DNA of 39,918 bases from Basidiobolus ranarum (Eukaryota; Basidiobolomycota; Basidiobolomycetes; Basidiobolales): the NCBI GenBank assembly GCA_040143965.1, contig JASJQH010006916.1, positions 1 to 39,918 of the forward strand, written 5' to 3'. Shown here one piece after another: positions 1 to 9,919 of the stretch. The notes beneath the pieces were generated by a model. It saw only the letters and a list, made by a program, of their open reading frames with translations. It did not search any database and had not been told where the DNA came from. Position numbers and translations under genes: made by a program. Positions within the stretch are counted from its first letter, which is position 1. Each line of letters opens with the position of its first letter.

Positions 1-1080
1 AGAATATAGGGGCTATAGATACATTGCTTTCTGTTTCTGATATATGTATCATAAATAAAGTTAACTAAGATGTTGAATAAAGATTAATTATCTAACAGTA
101 TTATGAGTGGTAACTGTTAAAGTATTTTGGGAGCCTGTTGGAAGTGGTCTGGAGAATTAGAGAAATTGGTGATTTTCACTTATTGATGTATTGAGTTGAA
201 AGTTGACATTTATAGTTTTGTAAAGATGTAAACAAACTAACATGTAGAATGTGTTGAGGAAAGTCACAGAAACATGTGTGCAATGTTTGGTGCTTCTTTG
301 AAAAATCTATATATCTTCAAACTTCTAAGTAAATTCCTCTTGAGAATAATGGGTAATATCATAGTTCAATATAAGATAACTAAATACTAAGCTATATATG
401 ACTATGTAGGTGTTTAGGCAATGCTAATTTTAACAGTAACACTGGTTAGATTATGCAAAAACTCTGAATTTGCCATATATCAAGTAGTAGAGAAGCCTGG
501 AATCTCTATATCTAGATGGGGTTTGTGACTGTCTTTTTAACCAGTGGAGTAAGCATTAGGATATTACGCTCTCCCTATTCCAACATTGATGCTCAAACTA
601 CCAACTACCTACAGCAGAATGAAAAGGGTTAGTGACACTTCAGTGAGACGATAGAGTACAAAGCGCGGGAGTTTATGGTCAAGTTTGAGGAAATAATTAT
701 TATGACTATATTAAGTAGTTACTCTGAAAGTAAAAATATTGGATAGCTAAACCCTAGTCTACCTAAACATGCTCTATAAAATTCTGTATAAGAAATATAT
801 TTTGAGGAAATGATTTTTCGTGTAAACAGCTAAAGCTACGATAGTGGCTAGACAGTTAGGTGTAGAGATCTTTGGTTGAGCATGGATTTACACAGAACAT
901 ACAAATGAACAGGTCTTGACAAGCATTTCAAATCTGACTCCATGAACGATTCCAACGTTTGTTTATTTCAAGATATTTTATTTTTTGTTAAAATAATATA
1001 AAGAAACCAATGGAGATAAGCGATATATCCATCTTTTATAAATTATAACGTGAAGAAAGCTGAATAAAGTGATATTCTAA
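1..1080. other. gene-free left edge
   Basis: About 1.1 kb of AT-rich sequence with no convincing open frame on either strand and no recognisable RNA gene or repeat. The right end holds the 3' flank of the PHO88 gene, which is transcribed leftward. The rest may be intergenic or belong to a gene outside the window. Confidence 0.5.
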
Positions 1081-1964
1081 TCATTTGTCTTTCTTGCTAG
1101 CGGCCTTAGCGGCTCTCTTCAAGTCTTTCTTGGTAATGGTCTTAGGTCCAGCATTACCACTAGATATTATATAAAGAGGAATTTAGTAAAGGATCTAACT
1201 CAAGCGAAAAATATTCGCTTATTTACCCAAATGGAGTACTGGTTTTCCAAGGACGCTTCAATTCACCTTCAGCTCTCTTATTGAAAAAGTAAATCTTGAA
1301 AACTTTGTTTTCAAAAAGACTCTTGAAGGGCATGAAAGTTTGAAGGAAAAGTGGTTGAACATAACCCCATTTGAGATGGACAAAGGTTAGAATAGCAAGT
1401 GAAATAAAAGTCTGTTTGACGATTTTCAAAAGTTCCTCATTATCATAATCACAGTAAGTAGTAGTAATAGGAACTGGCTCTCTATAATGAAAAGATCTAA
1501 CATTAATCTCGACCCAAAGAAAAGTGGAGTTACTAGAACGTAAAACTTACTCTCCAGTCCAAGTGTTGGGTTCAATGTACATGAGTTCAGTGGTATCTTT
1601 GTTATATCTATTAGAACATATACCAATATAATAAAATTTCAAATAAATCGAAATATACCATTTCTAGCCTTGATAAGAGTTCTAACGTAATAGCAGAATC
1701 CGAGGATTATGACGACTGAGGTGAGATGAAGACAACGCATCCAAAATAATTTATTTGGATCTTCGAGGTTTAACATACGGGCCTGGTAGGTTTTCAGAAA
1801 GTAATAAAACACTTCATCAGAATAAATGGTCAATATGATATCATAATAAGCAACTTTACCACTTGGATCAAGCCAAGGACCATCACGAGGTTTTGTAACT
1901 AAAACAACTGAATTAGATAAAGAGGTTTCAACGGATTACTAGCATGCCCTACCTGAGGATTCAT
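1081..1964 (-). CDS. PHO88: PHO88/SND3-like ER membrane protein
   Basis: Probable orthologue of yeast Pho88/Snd3, an ER membrane protein of the SRP-independent (SND) targeting route, first found through phosphate transport. Six exons are read on the minus strand: 1964-1953, 1898-1860, 1782-1659, 1596-1551, 1481-1227 and 1159-1081. They join in phase to 184 residues, against 188 in yeast. The first exon encodes only MNPQ, the conserved start of the family. Next come a hydrophobic segment (LQNLVMVLGLIQV), the family block NLEDPNKLFWMRCL, a second membrane segment, TTELMYIEPN, and FKIYFFNKRAEGELKRP near residue 150. The C-terminus is a lysine/alanine-rich cytosolic-type tail (KKDLKRAAKAASKKDK). 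The five introns are 54-77 nt. The 4-codon first exon and 13-codon second exon are easy to miss, and the acceptor of intron 3 (AAAG at 1597) was chosen because it restores the family alignment. Confidence 0.9.
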
Positions 1965-2268
1965 TTTGTAAATCTACGAGACGTCAGAGCGTTAAACTCA
2001 AGATGATACTCAAATATAGTATCTACAGTCGCCCATGTCGTTGACCCAAAAAAAAATCACTCACTTTTGACTCTGCTTAATTGGACCTCAGCCAATTGCA
2101 GATTCTTCGATGGAAATGTATAGATTAACTGCTGTCTAAACAACATTTATGTACAATTTATTTAGTTGAGATATATATTAACATAAAAAATTAGGCGCCA
2201 TAATAATAGAGGCAAGATCACGGCCAGAGCCGGAGTCGTAGAACAGAGTCTGTTCAAGTAACAACATT
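1965..2268. other. intergenic, PHO88 upstream region
   Basis: About 300 bases between the PHO88 start and the 3' end of the leftward-reading short secreted-peptide gene. It should contain the PHO88 promoter. No TATA box stands out, only an A-rich run near 2047. No other feature was seen. Confidence 0.4.
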
Positions 2269-2418
2269 TTAGAAGGTTATATCTGGATTCCAACTCCAGC
2301 TTCGTGGTGCTAGCTGCTGACTCTCCTCAGCATCGTCAAGGGATATTGGTGCAGCGTGGGTTATCGCAATTAGGCCAAGAGCGTTTATCAGTAGTAGAAG
2401 TACAACTTTAGGAAGCAT
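2269..2418 (-). CDS. putative short secreted peptide (49 aa)
   Basis: A 49-codon frame, read by hand on the minus strand, running from ATG at 2418 to TAA at 2269. It encodes a basic start (MLPK), a hydrophobic core of about 16 residues (VVLLLLINALGLIAI), and a plausible signal-peptidase site after THA. A 27-residue mature part follows, ending RSWSWNPDITF. The mature part is acidic at first (DDAEES), has no cysteine, and carries two tryptophans near the C-terminus. A TATA-like ATATAAAC lies about 77 bp upstream, and the start context is ATCAACATG, the same as in the other short secreted-peptide gene of this window. I recognise no family. The PR before SWSWNPDITF could be a processing site for a short peptide, but that is speculation. 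Small size makes a chance ORF possible; the textbook signal peptide and nearby TATA argue for a real gene. Confidence 0.5.
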   Translation of the reverse strand: MLPKVVLLLLINALGLIAITHAAPISLDDAEESQQLAPRSWSWNPDITF

Positions 2419-2494
2419 GTTGATCGGTGTACAGTTGATCGGGGGCGTGTTAGACGAAATAAATAATAATTCAGAATGAGGTCGCGCGATGGAT

Positions 2495-2502
2495 GTTTAT
2501 AT
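2495..2502 (-). promoter_or_regulatory. TATA-like box of short secreted-peptide gene
   Basis: ATATAAAC on the minus strand, 77 bp before the ATG at 2418. Between it and the start, CCGATCAAC occurs twice (around 2419-2442), the second copy abutting the start codon. Confidence 0.35.
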
Positions 2503-3036
2503 TGAATATCTCTTCTTGGCCCAGGCTCATAACGGGTTGAGATTAAACGTTTAATCGAGGCGAGACATTATAATTTTGTTTGACATTTGACGCCATTGGA
2601 GATCAGGTGACTAGACCAAGGCCATAACTGAAAAGCACATGTGTTATCTACGGTCAAATGCAGGTCTCTAAATGGTTTAAAGATTGTCTATCCCAATCCT
2701 AGCTCTTCACCCAACCAACCTACATCAGTCTCTAAGGCGAGAAAGTCCAACCAAGGTCGTCTCCGTACGTCACTTTTGATGTATGCCAGATTCTGGTCAA
2801 GTCTAATTATGCTGGTCTCGCTCAAATTCGAGCTGTAAGGAATCTAGAGATAAGTAACGAATATCCAGACTTAAGCCTACAGAACCAGATTAGCCGGCAG
2901 TCCTTATCTGGCTCTAGTATTCTGATTCAGTGAGCAAATATAGACTAACTTATTTTTGGATTACCACAGATTTAGGTTCACTGTGGTCATACGGGATAAA
3001 GAACAATCTAACTACTAACCATATTCATAATCATAA

Positions 3037-3113
3037 TTAACTAAGTATAATCACAAAGATAACCATATTAACTAAGTATAATCACAAAGATAACCATATT
3101 AACTAAGTATATC
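3037..3113. repeat. tandem repeat, 31-bp unit, about 2.5 copies
   Basis: Unit starts TTAACTAAGTATAATCACAA and repeats at 3037, 3068 and 3099, the third copy being partial. The first two units are identical. It lies about 170 bp upstream of the MRH4-like start, so it is in or near that promoter. Perfect identity suggests a recent slip or duplication. Confidence 0.85.
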
Positions 3114-3283
3114 ATATTGCGGTTAGTACAAATTGGAAGGTTTTTTTTTTGAGGATGAAATTTCACCTGGCAAATTTCTATTCTATGAATTTCGGCTTAA
3201 TCAATTTGGAATTTTTAGGTTAGTAGTTGCTACCTGTTTACCTACCACTTCACCCAGTCGAGAACGTCAAAGATAGAAGCACT

Positions 3284-4882
3284 ATGTTTGGCCTATGTCG
3301 ACTTACTAAACAGCTCAACCTCGGTAAAAGCCTATTATGCTACGAACATAATGCTACTATTATAGGAAAAAGGGGAGTACCCAAGGCTTTCTTTTCAAAC
3401 ACCAGTTTATTGGAAGCACGTAATGCTAGTATGAAGAAACCAAACGTTAGTACCTTGACAAAACATATGAAGCCGGACGGTATGACCGGTTACCAACGTA
3501 GAGCAAAGTTGTTACGTGAACAGAGTAAGAAAAAAAGTCCGGTGTCCAAAAAGACCAGAGGCTTCGTGCCAGTTAGATTCAAGCTTTTGTCGGTCGATTC
3601 GGACGTGAAAAGCCCTTCCACCAAAATTAAGAAAAATAAACCTGGTGAAGAGACAGTCAAAGACTTTGTAAAGAGGGCCAACTCTAGTCAGTTCGAGGAT
3701 TTCAAACTTAGAGAGGAAGTTTATGCTGCCTTGAAGAAAGGACCTTTGTCTCACGTTGGTGAGCATGTACGTCCTACTGAAATCCAAACTCTTGCTATAC
3801 CAGAGATTTTAAAGGGACGGAGCCAAGTCCTCTGTGCTGCCGAGACAGGATCTGGTAAAACTTTGGCTTATCTGTTACCACTTATTAATAAGTTGAAGGA
3901 GCAGGAGGCTGCCCATGAGAAACAAGTAAGTACTACAGCTGTGCGAAAGCTCAACAAACCGCGTGTAGTTATCTTAGTTCCTAGCAGAGAGCTTGTCAAC
4001 CAAGTTATAAACGTTGGTAAAAGCATGTGTCATCATGCCAAATTCCGTATTGCTGCCATGACCAATGCTATGACTAAGAAAAATGTACTCCGCGCTTTTG
4101 AGAGTCCCGTTGATGTTTTAGTTGCTACCCCGGCTAGTTTATTGCATTATTTCAATGATAAGGACATTTCATTTGCTGATACCTTTTCAGTGGTGATTGA
4201 CGAAGCTGACAGTATGTTCGATGGCGGATTCGGCGATGAAATCAAAGATATATTCAAGTATATCAAAAGATCGCGAGAGACCCAGAATTTAGATTGCCAA
4301 TTTATTGTGGTTTCGGCTACTCTTCCAAAGAAGGTGAATGAATCTCTGGATAAAATGTTCCCACAGCTCTTCAAGATCACTACACCATCCCTTCACAAAG
4401 CTCTTCCTAGACTCCGTCAAAACTTCGTGGATTTAGCTAGATTCCAAGGAAACAAGCAAATGGCAATATTGGATGTTTTGCGTGGAAATTCGCAAGATCG
4501 TACAATGATATTCACCAACACAAAACATGGCGCCAAGTTGCTTCACAACTTCTTGGACGAAAAGAACATCAAGACTTACTTGTTATCTGGTGACACCTCT
4601 GATGATGCTAGAGACGAGATGGTGAATTCTTTCAAAGACGGTACTCAAGAGTCCAGAATTATGGTATGCACTGACATAGCATCCCGTGGTCTGGACGTTA
4701 GCAATGTTCATCATGTCATTCTTTATGACTTCCCCAGTTCTGTTGTGGACTATTTGCATAGAGTTGGCAGAACTGCGCGTGCCGGTAGTAAGGGTAAAGC
4801 CACAAGCTTGGTTGCCCGCAAAAATCGGAATCTCGCTGATCGTATCCAACGGTCAATCCGAGATGGCACCGTTTTAAGTTAA
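3284..4882 (+). CDS. MRH4: mitochondrial DEAD-box RNA helicase, MRH4-like
   Basis: Intronless gene for a 532-residue DEAD-box ATPase. Visible motifs: Q-motif region RPTEIQTLAIP (163-173), Walker A AAETGSGKT (185-193), PSRELVNQ (233-240), DEAD (306-309), SAT (344-346), TDIASRGLDV (463-472) and HRVGRTAR (492-499). The stretch before the core, about 140 residues, is basic and rich in Lys/Arg/Ser, as in mitochondrial Mrh4, which assembles the large mitoribosomal subunit. The first residues (MFGLCRLTKQLNLGKSLL) suit a matrix-targeting helix. The open frame extends upstream to 3227 without an ATG, so 3284 is the first usable start. Motif Ib is ATPAS rather than the usual TPGR, as I recall for Mrh4-type proteins. 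DDX28-like mitochondrial helicases are the main alternative; the general call of DEAD-box helicase is secure. Confidence 0.88.
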   Translation: MFGLCRLTKQLNLGKSLLCYEHNATIIGKRGVPKAFFSNTSLLEARNASMKKPNVSTLTKHMKPDGMTGYQRRAKLLREQSKKKSPVSKKTRGFVPVRFKLLSVDSDVKSPSTKIKKNKPGEETVKDFVKRANSSQFEDFKLREEVYAALKKGPLSHVGEHVRPTEIQTLAIPEILKGRSQVLCAAETGSGKTLAYLLPLINKLKEQEAAHEKQVSTTAVRKLNKPRVVILVPSRELVNQVINVGKSMCHHAKFRIAAMTNAMTKKNVLRAFESPVDVLVATPASLLHYFNDKDISFADTFSVVIDEADSMFDGGFGDEIKDIFKYIKRSRETQNLDCQFIVVSATLPKKVNESLDKMFPQLFKITTPSLHKALPRLRQNFVDLARFQGNKQMAILDVLRGNSQDRTMIFTNTKHGAKLLHNFLDEKNIKTYLLSGDTSDDARDEMVNSFKDGTQESRIMVCTDIASRGLDVSNVHHVILYDFPSSVVDYLHRVGRTARAGSKGKATSLVARKNRNLADRIQRSIRDGTVLS

Positions 4883-5151
4883 TTTATTGATCTCTATTTC
4901 ATACATAGAATTACACTATTTTATCATTTCTCCATTTTCATGTTATCCACCTTTGTACTAGAAATCAGTCTATCCTGTTACACCTTTATACCTTCAAAGC
5001 ATCCATCATTGTGTTATTTTCCACTACCTTTGCCGTTATTTTCCTCATTTGTTCGGATGCTCTTTTGTGGTTGTTAGTTTAGCTTTAGCATGTTGTTGAA
5101 TAATCATTAAATCGAAAGCCTTTCTAAGGGTCTTTATTACGAATACTTGTA

Positions 5152-6646
5152 TCAGTTCTCTGCATTATTAGGCCAGAATACATTGCAGGTATTTTGGTAT
5201 ACTATCTCGGCAACATCTTGAGCGTCCCGGGCATGTAGGCCAGCAATGACTTCCAAAACTTGTCTACTCATTAGAGATTAGTAAAAGCTAATGTTCATGG
5301 ACTAAAGAGTTTGAAAAGAGCTACCTTAAAGTACAAGGTTCATTTCGACTTTTGACCATCAATCCCAATTCAAATCGCTCCTTCTTTTTACTTTCGAATA
5401 ACAGCTCTGGTTTGTCTTTGAGATATTTGTAACTGGCATGAGTTGGACGAATATCACACCAAGGTGCATCTACGAGTTTGAGGTATTGGATTAGTTATCT
5501 CGGTGTTGGTATGGTCTTTGAATAAGAAAAATGGCTATTTTACCAGTCTCAATCATCATCCGCTCGATAGGAATTGACGCTACAGTGTCAAGGTTCTCTT
5601 GAGTCTTTAGAGAACATCCATTGATTCCAATATAAAGATCCAAATCCAATATTTCCTTGGCTTCCTCGGGGGTTCCGGTGAAAGAGTGAACTACCCCTTG
5701 AGTGAATCGGTGGCGATTTTTTCTTATCATCTGTATGATTAGGTGAAGGATAGAAAACAGTATGTAGTGCTAATGGTATCAATATCATTCCATGTAAAAA
5801 AGGATATCGACAAAGTCACCATCCGTATTTCGATTGTGAAGGAACATCGGAAGTTTGGTAGTTTCCGCTAGTTGGAATTGCTTCTCAAAATATCTGTTAC
5901 AGTAAGCATTATTTATCACCGGAAGAATACTAAGCATTTACGTCAACATACTTGATTTGTGTCTCTTTGTCGCAAAAATGAAGTCTATCATAGTCTACAT
6001 GCATTCATACACGAACCATCAATAGAATGCATCATATATACGTTAGGTATTGTTTTCTTACCTAAACCACATTCACCGATGGCCACTACTTTGGTATGTT
6101 CGCTACGAGCAATTTCCAATAATTCCTCATAATAAGCTTCAGGTGAAGCTTTAATTGAGGTATCTTCAAACTCAGAACAACGGGTAGGATGACAGCCAAC
6201 AGTGGAAAATAAATAATCTACATAGAGAAGAAAGATGAATTTCGATAAGATTGCTTCCTGTTTTTAAATTATGGGCTGTTTGAAATAACCTTTGCTTCTG
6301 GCTAATTCGAGAGCTTCTTTACTTTCGGATAGAGAACCACCAGTAATCATCATACGTTCTACACCTACATCAAGTGCTCTTTTCAAGACATATTCCAAAT
6401 CGTCTATTTGTAATATCCAGGTGAGTATTAGTATTTTCTTTTTTTTGGGTGGGGGTTAACCCAAACCTATAGGTAAGATCACCTTCGTGGGCTATTTTGC
6501 CTCGATAGTCCCCTCGAAACATAGGGTCAGTCAAGTTAAGTCCAATATCTTGGTTTGAAAAGTAGTGCAAGCATGTTAATCCAATATTCACTAATAGGCC
6601 ATAAAAGTACAAAATGTTTTGACTACTTCTTACCAATGAGTTTCAT
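5152..6646 (-). CDS. TatD-family metal-dependent nuclease (TATDN1-like)
   Basis: Nine exons on the minus strand: 6646-6634, 6548-6483, 6403-6290, 6217-6062, 5994-5952, 5893-5808, 5732-5544, 5469-5325 and 5263-5152. They join in phase to 307 residues, close to human TATDN1 (297). The protein starts [17 protein letters not shown], carrying the DIGxNLTD metal-binding start of the family. [64 protein letters not shown] and [17 protein letters not shown] then follow in family order. The metal-ligand His and Asp/Glu positions are all present. Family members are deoxyribonucleases implicated in DNA repair and apoptotic DNA breakdown. Seven introns are GT-AG (58-85 nt). The sixth is best read as an AT-AC U12-type intron and has its own entry. 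Intron 2 uses GTGATC and intron 3 GTTATT as donors, both unusual. The gene converges with MRH4. Confidence 0.92.
5733..5807 (-). other. candidate AT-AC (U12-type) intron in TatD gene
   Basis: On the minus strand the exon ...GACTTTGTCG is followed by ATATCCTTTTT, an exact match to the U12 AT-AC 5' splice-site consensus (ATATCCTT). The proposed intron is 75 nt and ends ...CTAATCATAC. TATCCTTCAC sits just upstream of the end, near the U12 branch consensus TTCCTTRAC, with the branch A about 11 nt before the terminal AC. Joining gives [12 protein letters not shown], which aligns with the human-type FLDIMRRNRDR as I recall it. The only GT-AG alternative (5811-5731) has a poor donor, GTCGAT, and removes two residues of the conserved helix. 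Confidence 0.7.
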
Positions 6647-7312
6647 ACTGCTGGTAACGGAAGCGAGTGATAAGCACCTTCGATTAATGGTGTTTACCAG
6701 TGTACTTAACATGAAAAGTGTATTATCATTGCTAATAACTATTTCCACTTTTATTGTAACACCCATGCTAAATCTACCGACAAAATTTACTTCTGAAATA
6801 GGATAATTTAATTCATATAGTTTGAGCCATTATATACTCTGTATATTTCCTGGCGTTAACGACCAAACTATTTAATAATTGTGTGACAAAAGCCGAGTTT
6901 TATTGACGAAAAGAATTCAATCCAGTCATTATGTTGATGCAGAATTCCCAAAACCATTGATATCAGTTTAAGTACTGTATCTTGGTAGGGCTATGGCAAC
7001 TATCTTCAAATGCGATAGGTTCTTCACAGCCTAAATGCGAAGATGTTCCTCAAAATACTAGCCAATTCAGCACTACTCAATGATCAATTTATTGTTATAG
7101 TTCGCTCACATTAAGTTAATGTAGATCCCTTCGGAGTATGAAATCTCTTTAATGAGATGCACAGGCTAGCATAAAACCAGTAGGGTATCACCAATATTGC
7201 TTGAACGGGTTAATTTGATCAAGTTTCGAATATTTCCCATGAGGCACATGCACCATTTGCTTGAGCATTAGCATAAAATGAGATCGTGTCAGCGTTTAAT
7301 CGGCAATAGTCA
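6647..7312. other. intergenic between TatD and HECT genes
   Basis: Divergent region of about 670 bp that should hold both promoters. No clear TATA box, repeat or additional frame was found. A weak 83-codon frame crosses into the TatD first exon and is a shadow. Confidence 0.4.
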
Positions 7313-9919
7313 ATGATGGTACATGAAGTATTGAAGGCTATTTCCGTGAATTCATTCCTCGAAACGATCCAATCTGCTCTTACTGATGCACTCTACTTCC
7401 TAACGAGAAACATAACCGCTGTTGGATTTATTCTTATATGTGCGCATATCTTACACTGGACACTCGCTCCCAAAATCCACTATTTCGGCGGAATTCATGG
7501 GCGACGGTTCATTTACGGTGTCTTTGTAGGGATATGGTTTTCGAGAACAGTAATGGACTACGGTCCAATCTATGATTTAGGTATTGATCTGTTGCTGCTG
7601 AACTTGTACTTCTGTTGGGTGCAATTTGCACCTATACTAGAAACTAGGTTTCCAAGATATTCAAACTTGATCTTGCATTCGTCCTCAAAGCAGGCCTTTC
7701 TTGGCTTTAGTTTGCCAGTCATTTTCGCATTTATCAGCATATGGTCGTTGATACTGGCACTACCAGTCAATATTGCGTGTACCTACGCGGTGCTTTTGTA
7801 TAGACTTGAGAGAACCAACAAATCACCCAAACGGAGGCAAGAAACATCACAACTGTTCCAATCTGTCCCAGAGATAGAAGTACCTTTCCTAGCAATGACA
7901 CTTTATATTCCCGTTGACTTTGTCAGTTCGTGGCTTGGAATTGTTACTGCAACGATGATATGGGCAACCCTATTGGTCAAGTGTAATATAATTCAATTTA
8001 CTGCCAATTTTCGACTGACATTCGCACCAGACATTTTAATCTCGATTAGAAATTTTCACGATAGAGATTCAGTATTCTCTCCCCTTGTAAACTTGGCACT
8101 TGCGGCTATAGTGAGATTCGTGTTACTACCACTTATTTCCTACAGCACGTCTTCGAACCTAGTGGGTATCACTGTATCTGTTGGCCTCTACATATATAAT
8201 TTTGGGAGCTTTCGGGAAAACCGTGGGGAATATTATTCTTACTTGAATAAGTTCGAACAGGTTTTCGAGTGGTCATCAGACTGGATTCAGTATGTGGAAC
8301 AGGTGGAGAGTTTACTCATAACGGCACAACATTTGCGGTGGTCCCATACAATTGGGGTGTCGATGGCGGTGTCATTTTTTCTATCGGTCATTATCAATAG
8401 GAATCCACTCGGGGGATTACTGACAGTTACTGCTATTGGGGCTATTCCATTGGTAAAGTACCTATTGGATACCATAACAGCCGGTGAAGAAGAGAGAAAT
8501 GAATACCGATTTTCCATGACACAACTGATTTCCTTTCTATACCAAACTGTCAGTGAAATACTCGATCGACAAAGCTCCATAAGAGACCAGCTGGCTCCAG
8601 TGATGTTTGGCATATTCGTCACAGGAATTCTGGAGATAGTGGTTGTTGGAACATGGTTCTCTATTCCGTGTAATATTGGAAAGATTCTGGGACTGATGCT
8701 AACTCTCCCAAAATTAATACTTGTACTATCTAACGTTCTTGTACTGGTAGTGGCACTTAAGAGTCTATATTTTCAGCCACTGGAGACCAGACTTAGGATG
8801 GTTATGGAACTGATAGAGCGACCTGATCGTGATGCAGAAAATACCTTGTACTGCCAGTGTACTAGGCATTCTGATCTATTCTTTATTCAAAGTATGCAGT
8901 GTCTAAGCGATGTCCTCACAATGGATAAGTGCTCGTATATATCAGTAGATTTTGATGGAGAGGATGGTGTTGACGTAGGCGGACTCAGACGTGAATGGAT
9001 GACAATGATTTCCAAAGAGCTGGTGCAACGAGGGCTTCTGAAACGCGAAGGCACATCATCACTTCGATTTTCATTAGATCACAAAGCGGATGGCTACTTT
9101 TGTATTGGAGTGTTATGTGGATTTTCTCTTATATATAGAGATACACCACTTGGACTCGATATTGCTGAACCCATACTCCGCTCGCTATGGGAGACACGTC
9201 ATGAAAAATACCTTGTATCCTTTTCGGACCTCAAGAAAGTAGAGCCAGAGGTGCAACGTAATGCCTTATCACTTTTGAATTATACCCGCGAGGAACTAGC
9301 TGCACTCTATCTCCACTTTGAGATTCATAGCGACGATGGTCATACCTTCAAAGAATGTGATCCGAATAACCCCGATGAATCTAAACAGATCACCAAGGAG
9401 AACCTTCCAGATTACTTCCGATTCCTTGCGCGAACATATCTCCGTGACAAAATTAGCTTACACATTGAACAATTTAAACTGGGATTTTCTCTTATCGTAC
9501 CATATGATATATATAAGCACATTTCATCTCACGACCTGTTCTGTATTCTTCGCGGGTCGGTAAAAATCGACACTGAAAGCTGGAAGAAACACACGAAATA
9601 CTCTTTTGAAAGTGACTTACAGCATGAACTGACGCAAAAGATGACAATCTGGCTATGGGAAATCATTAACGAGTATCCACAACAAGATAAAATTCGATTT
9701 CTTCGTTCAGTGACATCGTTAGAGACCCTACCGGCCAATGGGTTCAAATTACTTCAACCACCATTTAACATCTTGTTTACCTCTCAGCCCGCTCACTATA
9801 TTCCCAAAACTCACACTTGCTTTAATAGACTGGATCTTCCTCTATACAGATCTAAAGAGCAAATGAAAGAAAAATTGCAGATGCTATTGGATCATTCCGA
9901 TTCATTTTCTATTGCGTGA
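7313..9919 (+). CDS. membrane-embedded HECT-type E3 ubiquitin ligase
   Basis: Intronless, 868 residues. The C-terminal third (about 530-868) is a HECT domain. It has FDGEDGVDVGGLRREW at 547-562, an N-lobe/C-lobe junction around 745-755, the catalytic cysteine in KTHTCFNRLDLP (C836), and a phenylalanine four residues from the end (SFSIA), the conserved -4F needed for ubiquitin transfer. The N-terminal 490 residues are mostly hydrophobic. I count about ten candidate membrane spans, near 34-52, 66-82, 88-106, 128-160, 192-222, 256-275, 283-297, 343-361, 366-384, 427-449 and 455-482, with basic loops between. No WW, C2, ankyrin or RCC1 repeats are visible. HECT enzymes form a thioester with ubiquitin and pass it to substrates; here the catalytic domain would be tethered to a membrane. 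I do not recognise a described family with this architecture. The start is MMVHEV, with two adjacent ATGs. Confidence 0.88.
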   Translation: MMVHEVLKAISVNSFLETIQSALTDALYFLTRNITAVGFILICAHILHWTLAPKIHYFGGIHGRRFIYGVFVGIWFSRTVMDYGPIYDLGIDLLLLNLYFCWVQFAPILETRFPRYSNLILHSSSKQAFLGFSLPVIFAFISIWSLILALPVNIACTYAVLLYRLERTNKSPKRRQETSQLFQSVPEIEVPFLAMTLYIPVDFVSSWLGIVTATMIWATLLVKCNIIQFTANFRLTFAPDILISIRNFHDRDSVFSPLVNLALAAIVRFVLLPLISYSTSSNLVGITVSVGLYIYNFGSFRENRGEYYSYLNKFEQVFEWSSDWIQYVEQVESLLITAQHLRWSHTIGVSMAVSFFLSVIINRNPLGGLLTVTAIGAIPLVKYLLDTITAGEEERNEYRFSMTQLISFLYQTVSEILDRQSSIRDQLAPVMFGIFVTGILEIVVVGTWFSIPCNIGKILGLMLTLPKLILVLSNVLVLVVALKSLYFQPLETRLRMVMELIERPDRDAENTLYCQCTRHSDLFFIQSMQCLSDVLTMDKCSYISVDFDGEDGVDVGGLRREWMTMISKELVQRGLLKREGTSSLRFSLDHKADGYFCIGVLCGFSLIYRDTPLGLDIAEPILRSLWETRHEKYLVSFSDLKKVEPEVQRNALSLLNYTREELAALYLHFEIHSDDGHTFKECDPNNPDESKQITKENLPDYFRFLARTYLRDKISLHIEQFKLGFSLIVPYDIYKHISSHDLFCILRGSVKIDTESWKKHTKYSFESDLQHELTQKMTIWLWEIINEYPQQDKIRFLRSVTSLETLPANGFKLLQPPFNILFTSQPAHYIPKTHTCFNRLDLPLYRSKEQMKEKLQMLLDHSDSFSIA

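Larger units (their letters stand above)
2419..3283. other. intergenic between peptide gene and MRH4-like gene
   Basis: Divergent intergenic region of about 860 bp. It should hold promoters for the leftward peptide gene and the rightward helicase. A 65-codon frame at 2641-2838 has no signal peptide, motif or supporting context. A 31-bp tandem repeat lies near the right end. No other feature was seen. Confidence 0.4.

Noticed and set aside
2641-2838. 65-codon frame upstream of the MRH4-like gene
   Set aside because: No signal peptide, motif, promoter or family resemblance; length expected by chance.
3227-3283. Longer N-terminus for the MRH4-like helicase
   Set aside because: The extension begins with TTG, not ATG; 3284 is the first ATG in frame.
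5731-5811. GT-AG reading of TatD intron 6
   Set aside because: Donor GTCGAT is poor and the join removes VE from a conserved helix. Kept as the alternative to the AT-AC model because it is also in frame.
9199-9214. GTATCCTTT inside the HECT gene as a U12 donor
   Set aside because: It lies in continuous, well-conserved HECT coding sequence (YLVSFSDL); no intron is needed.
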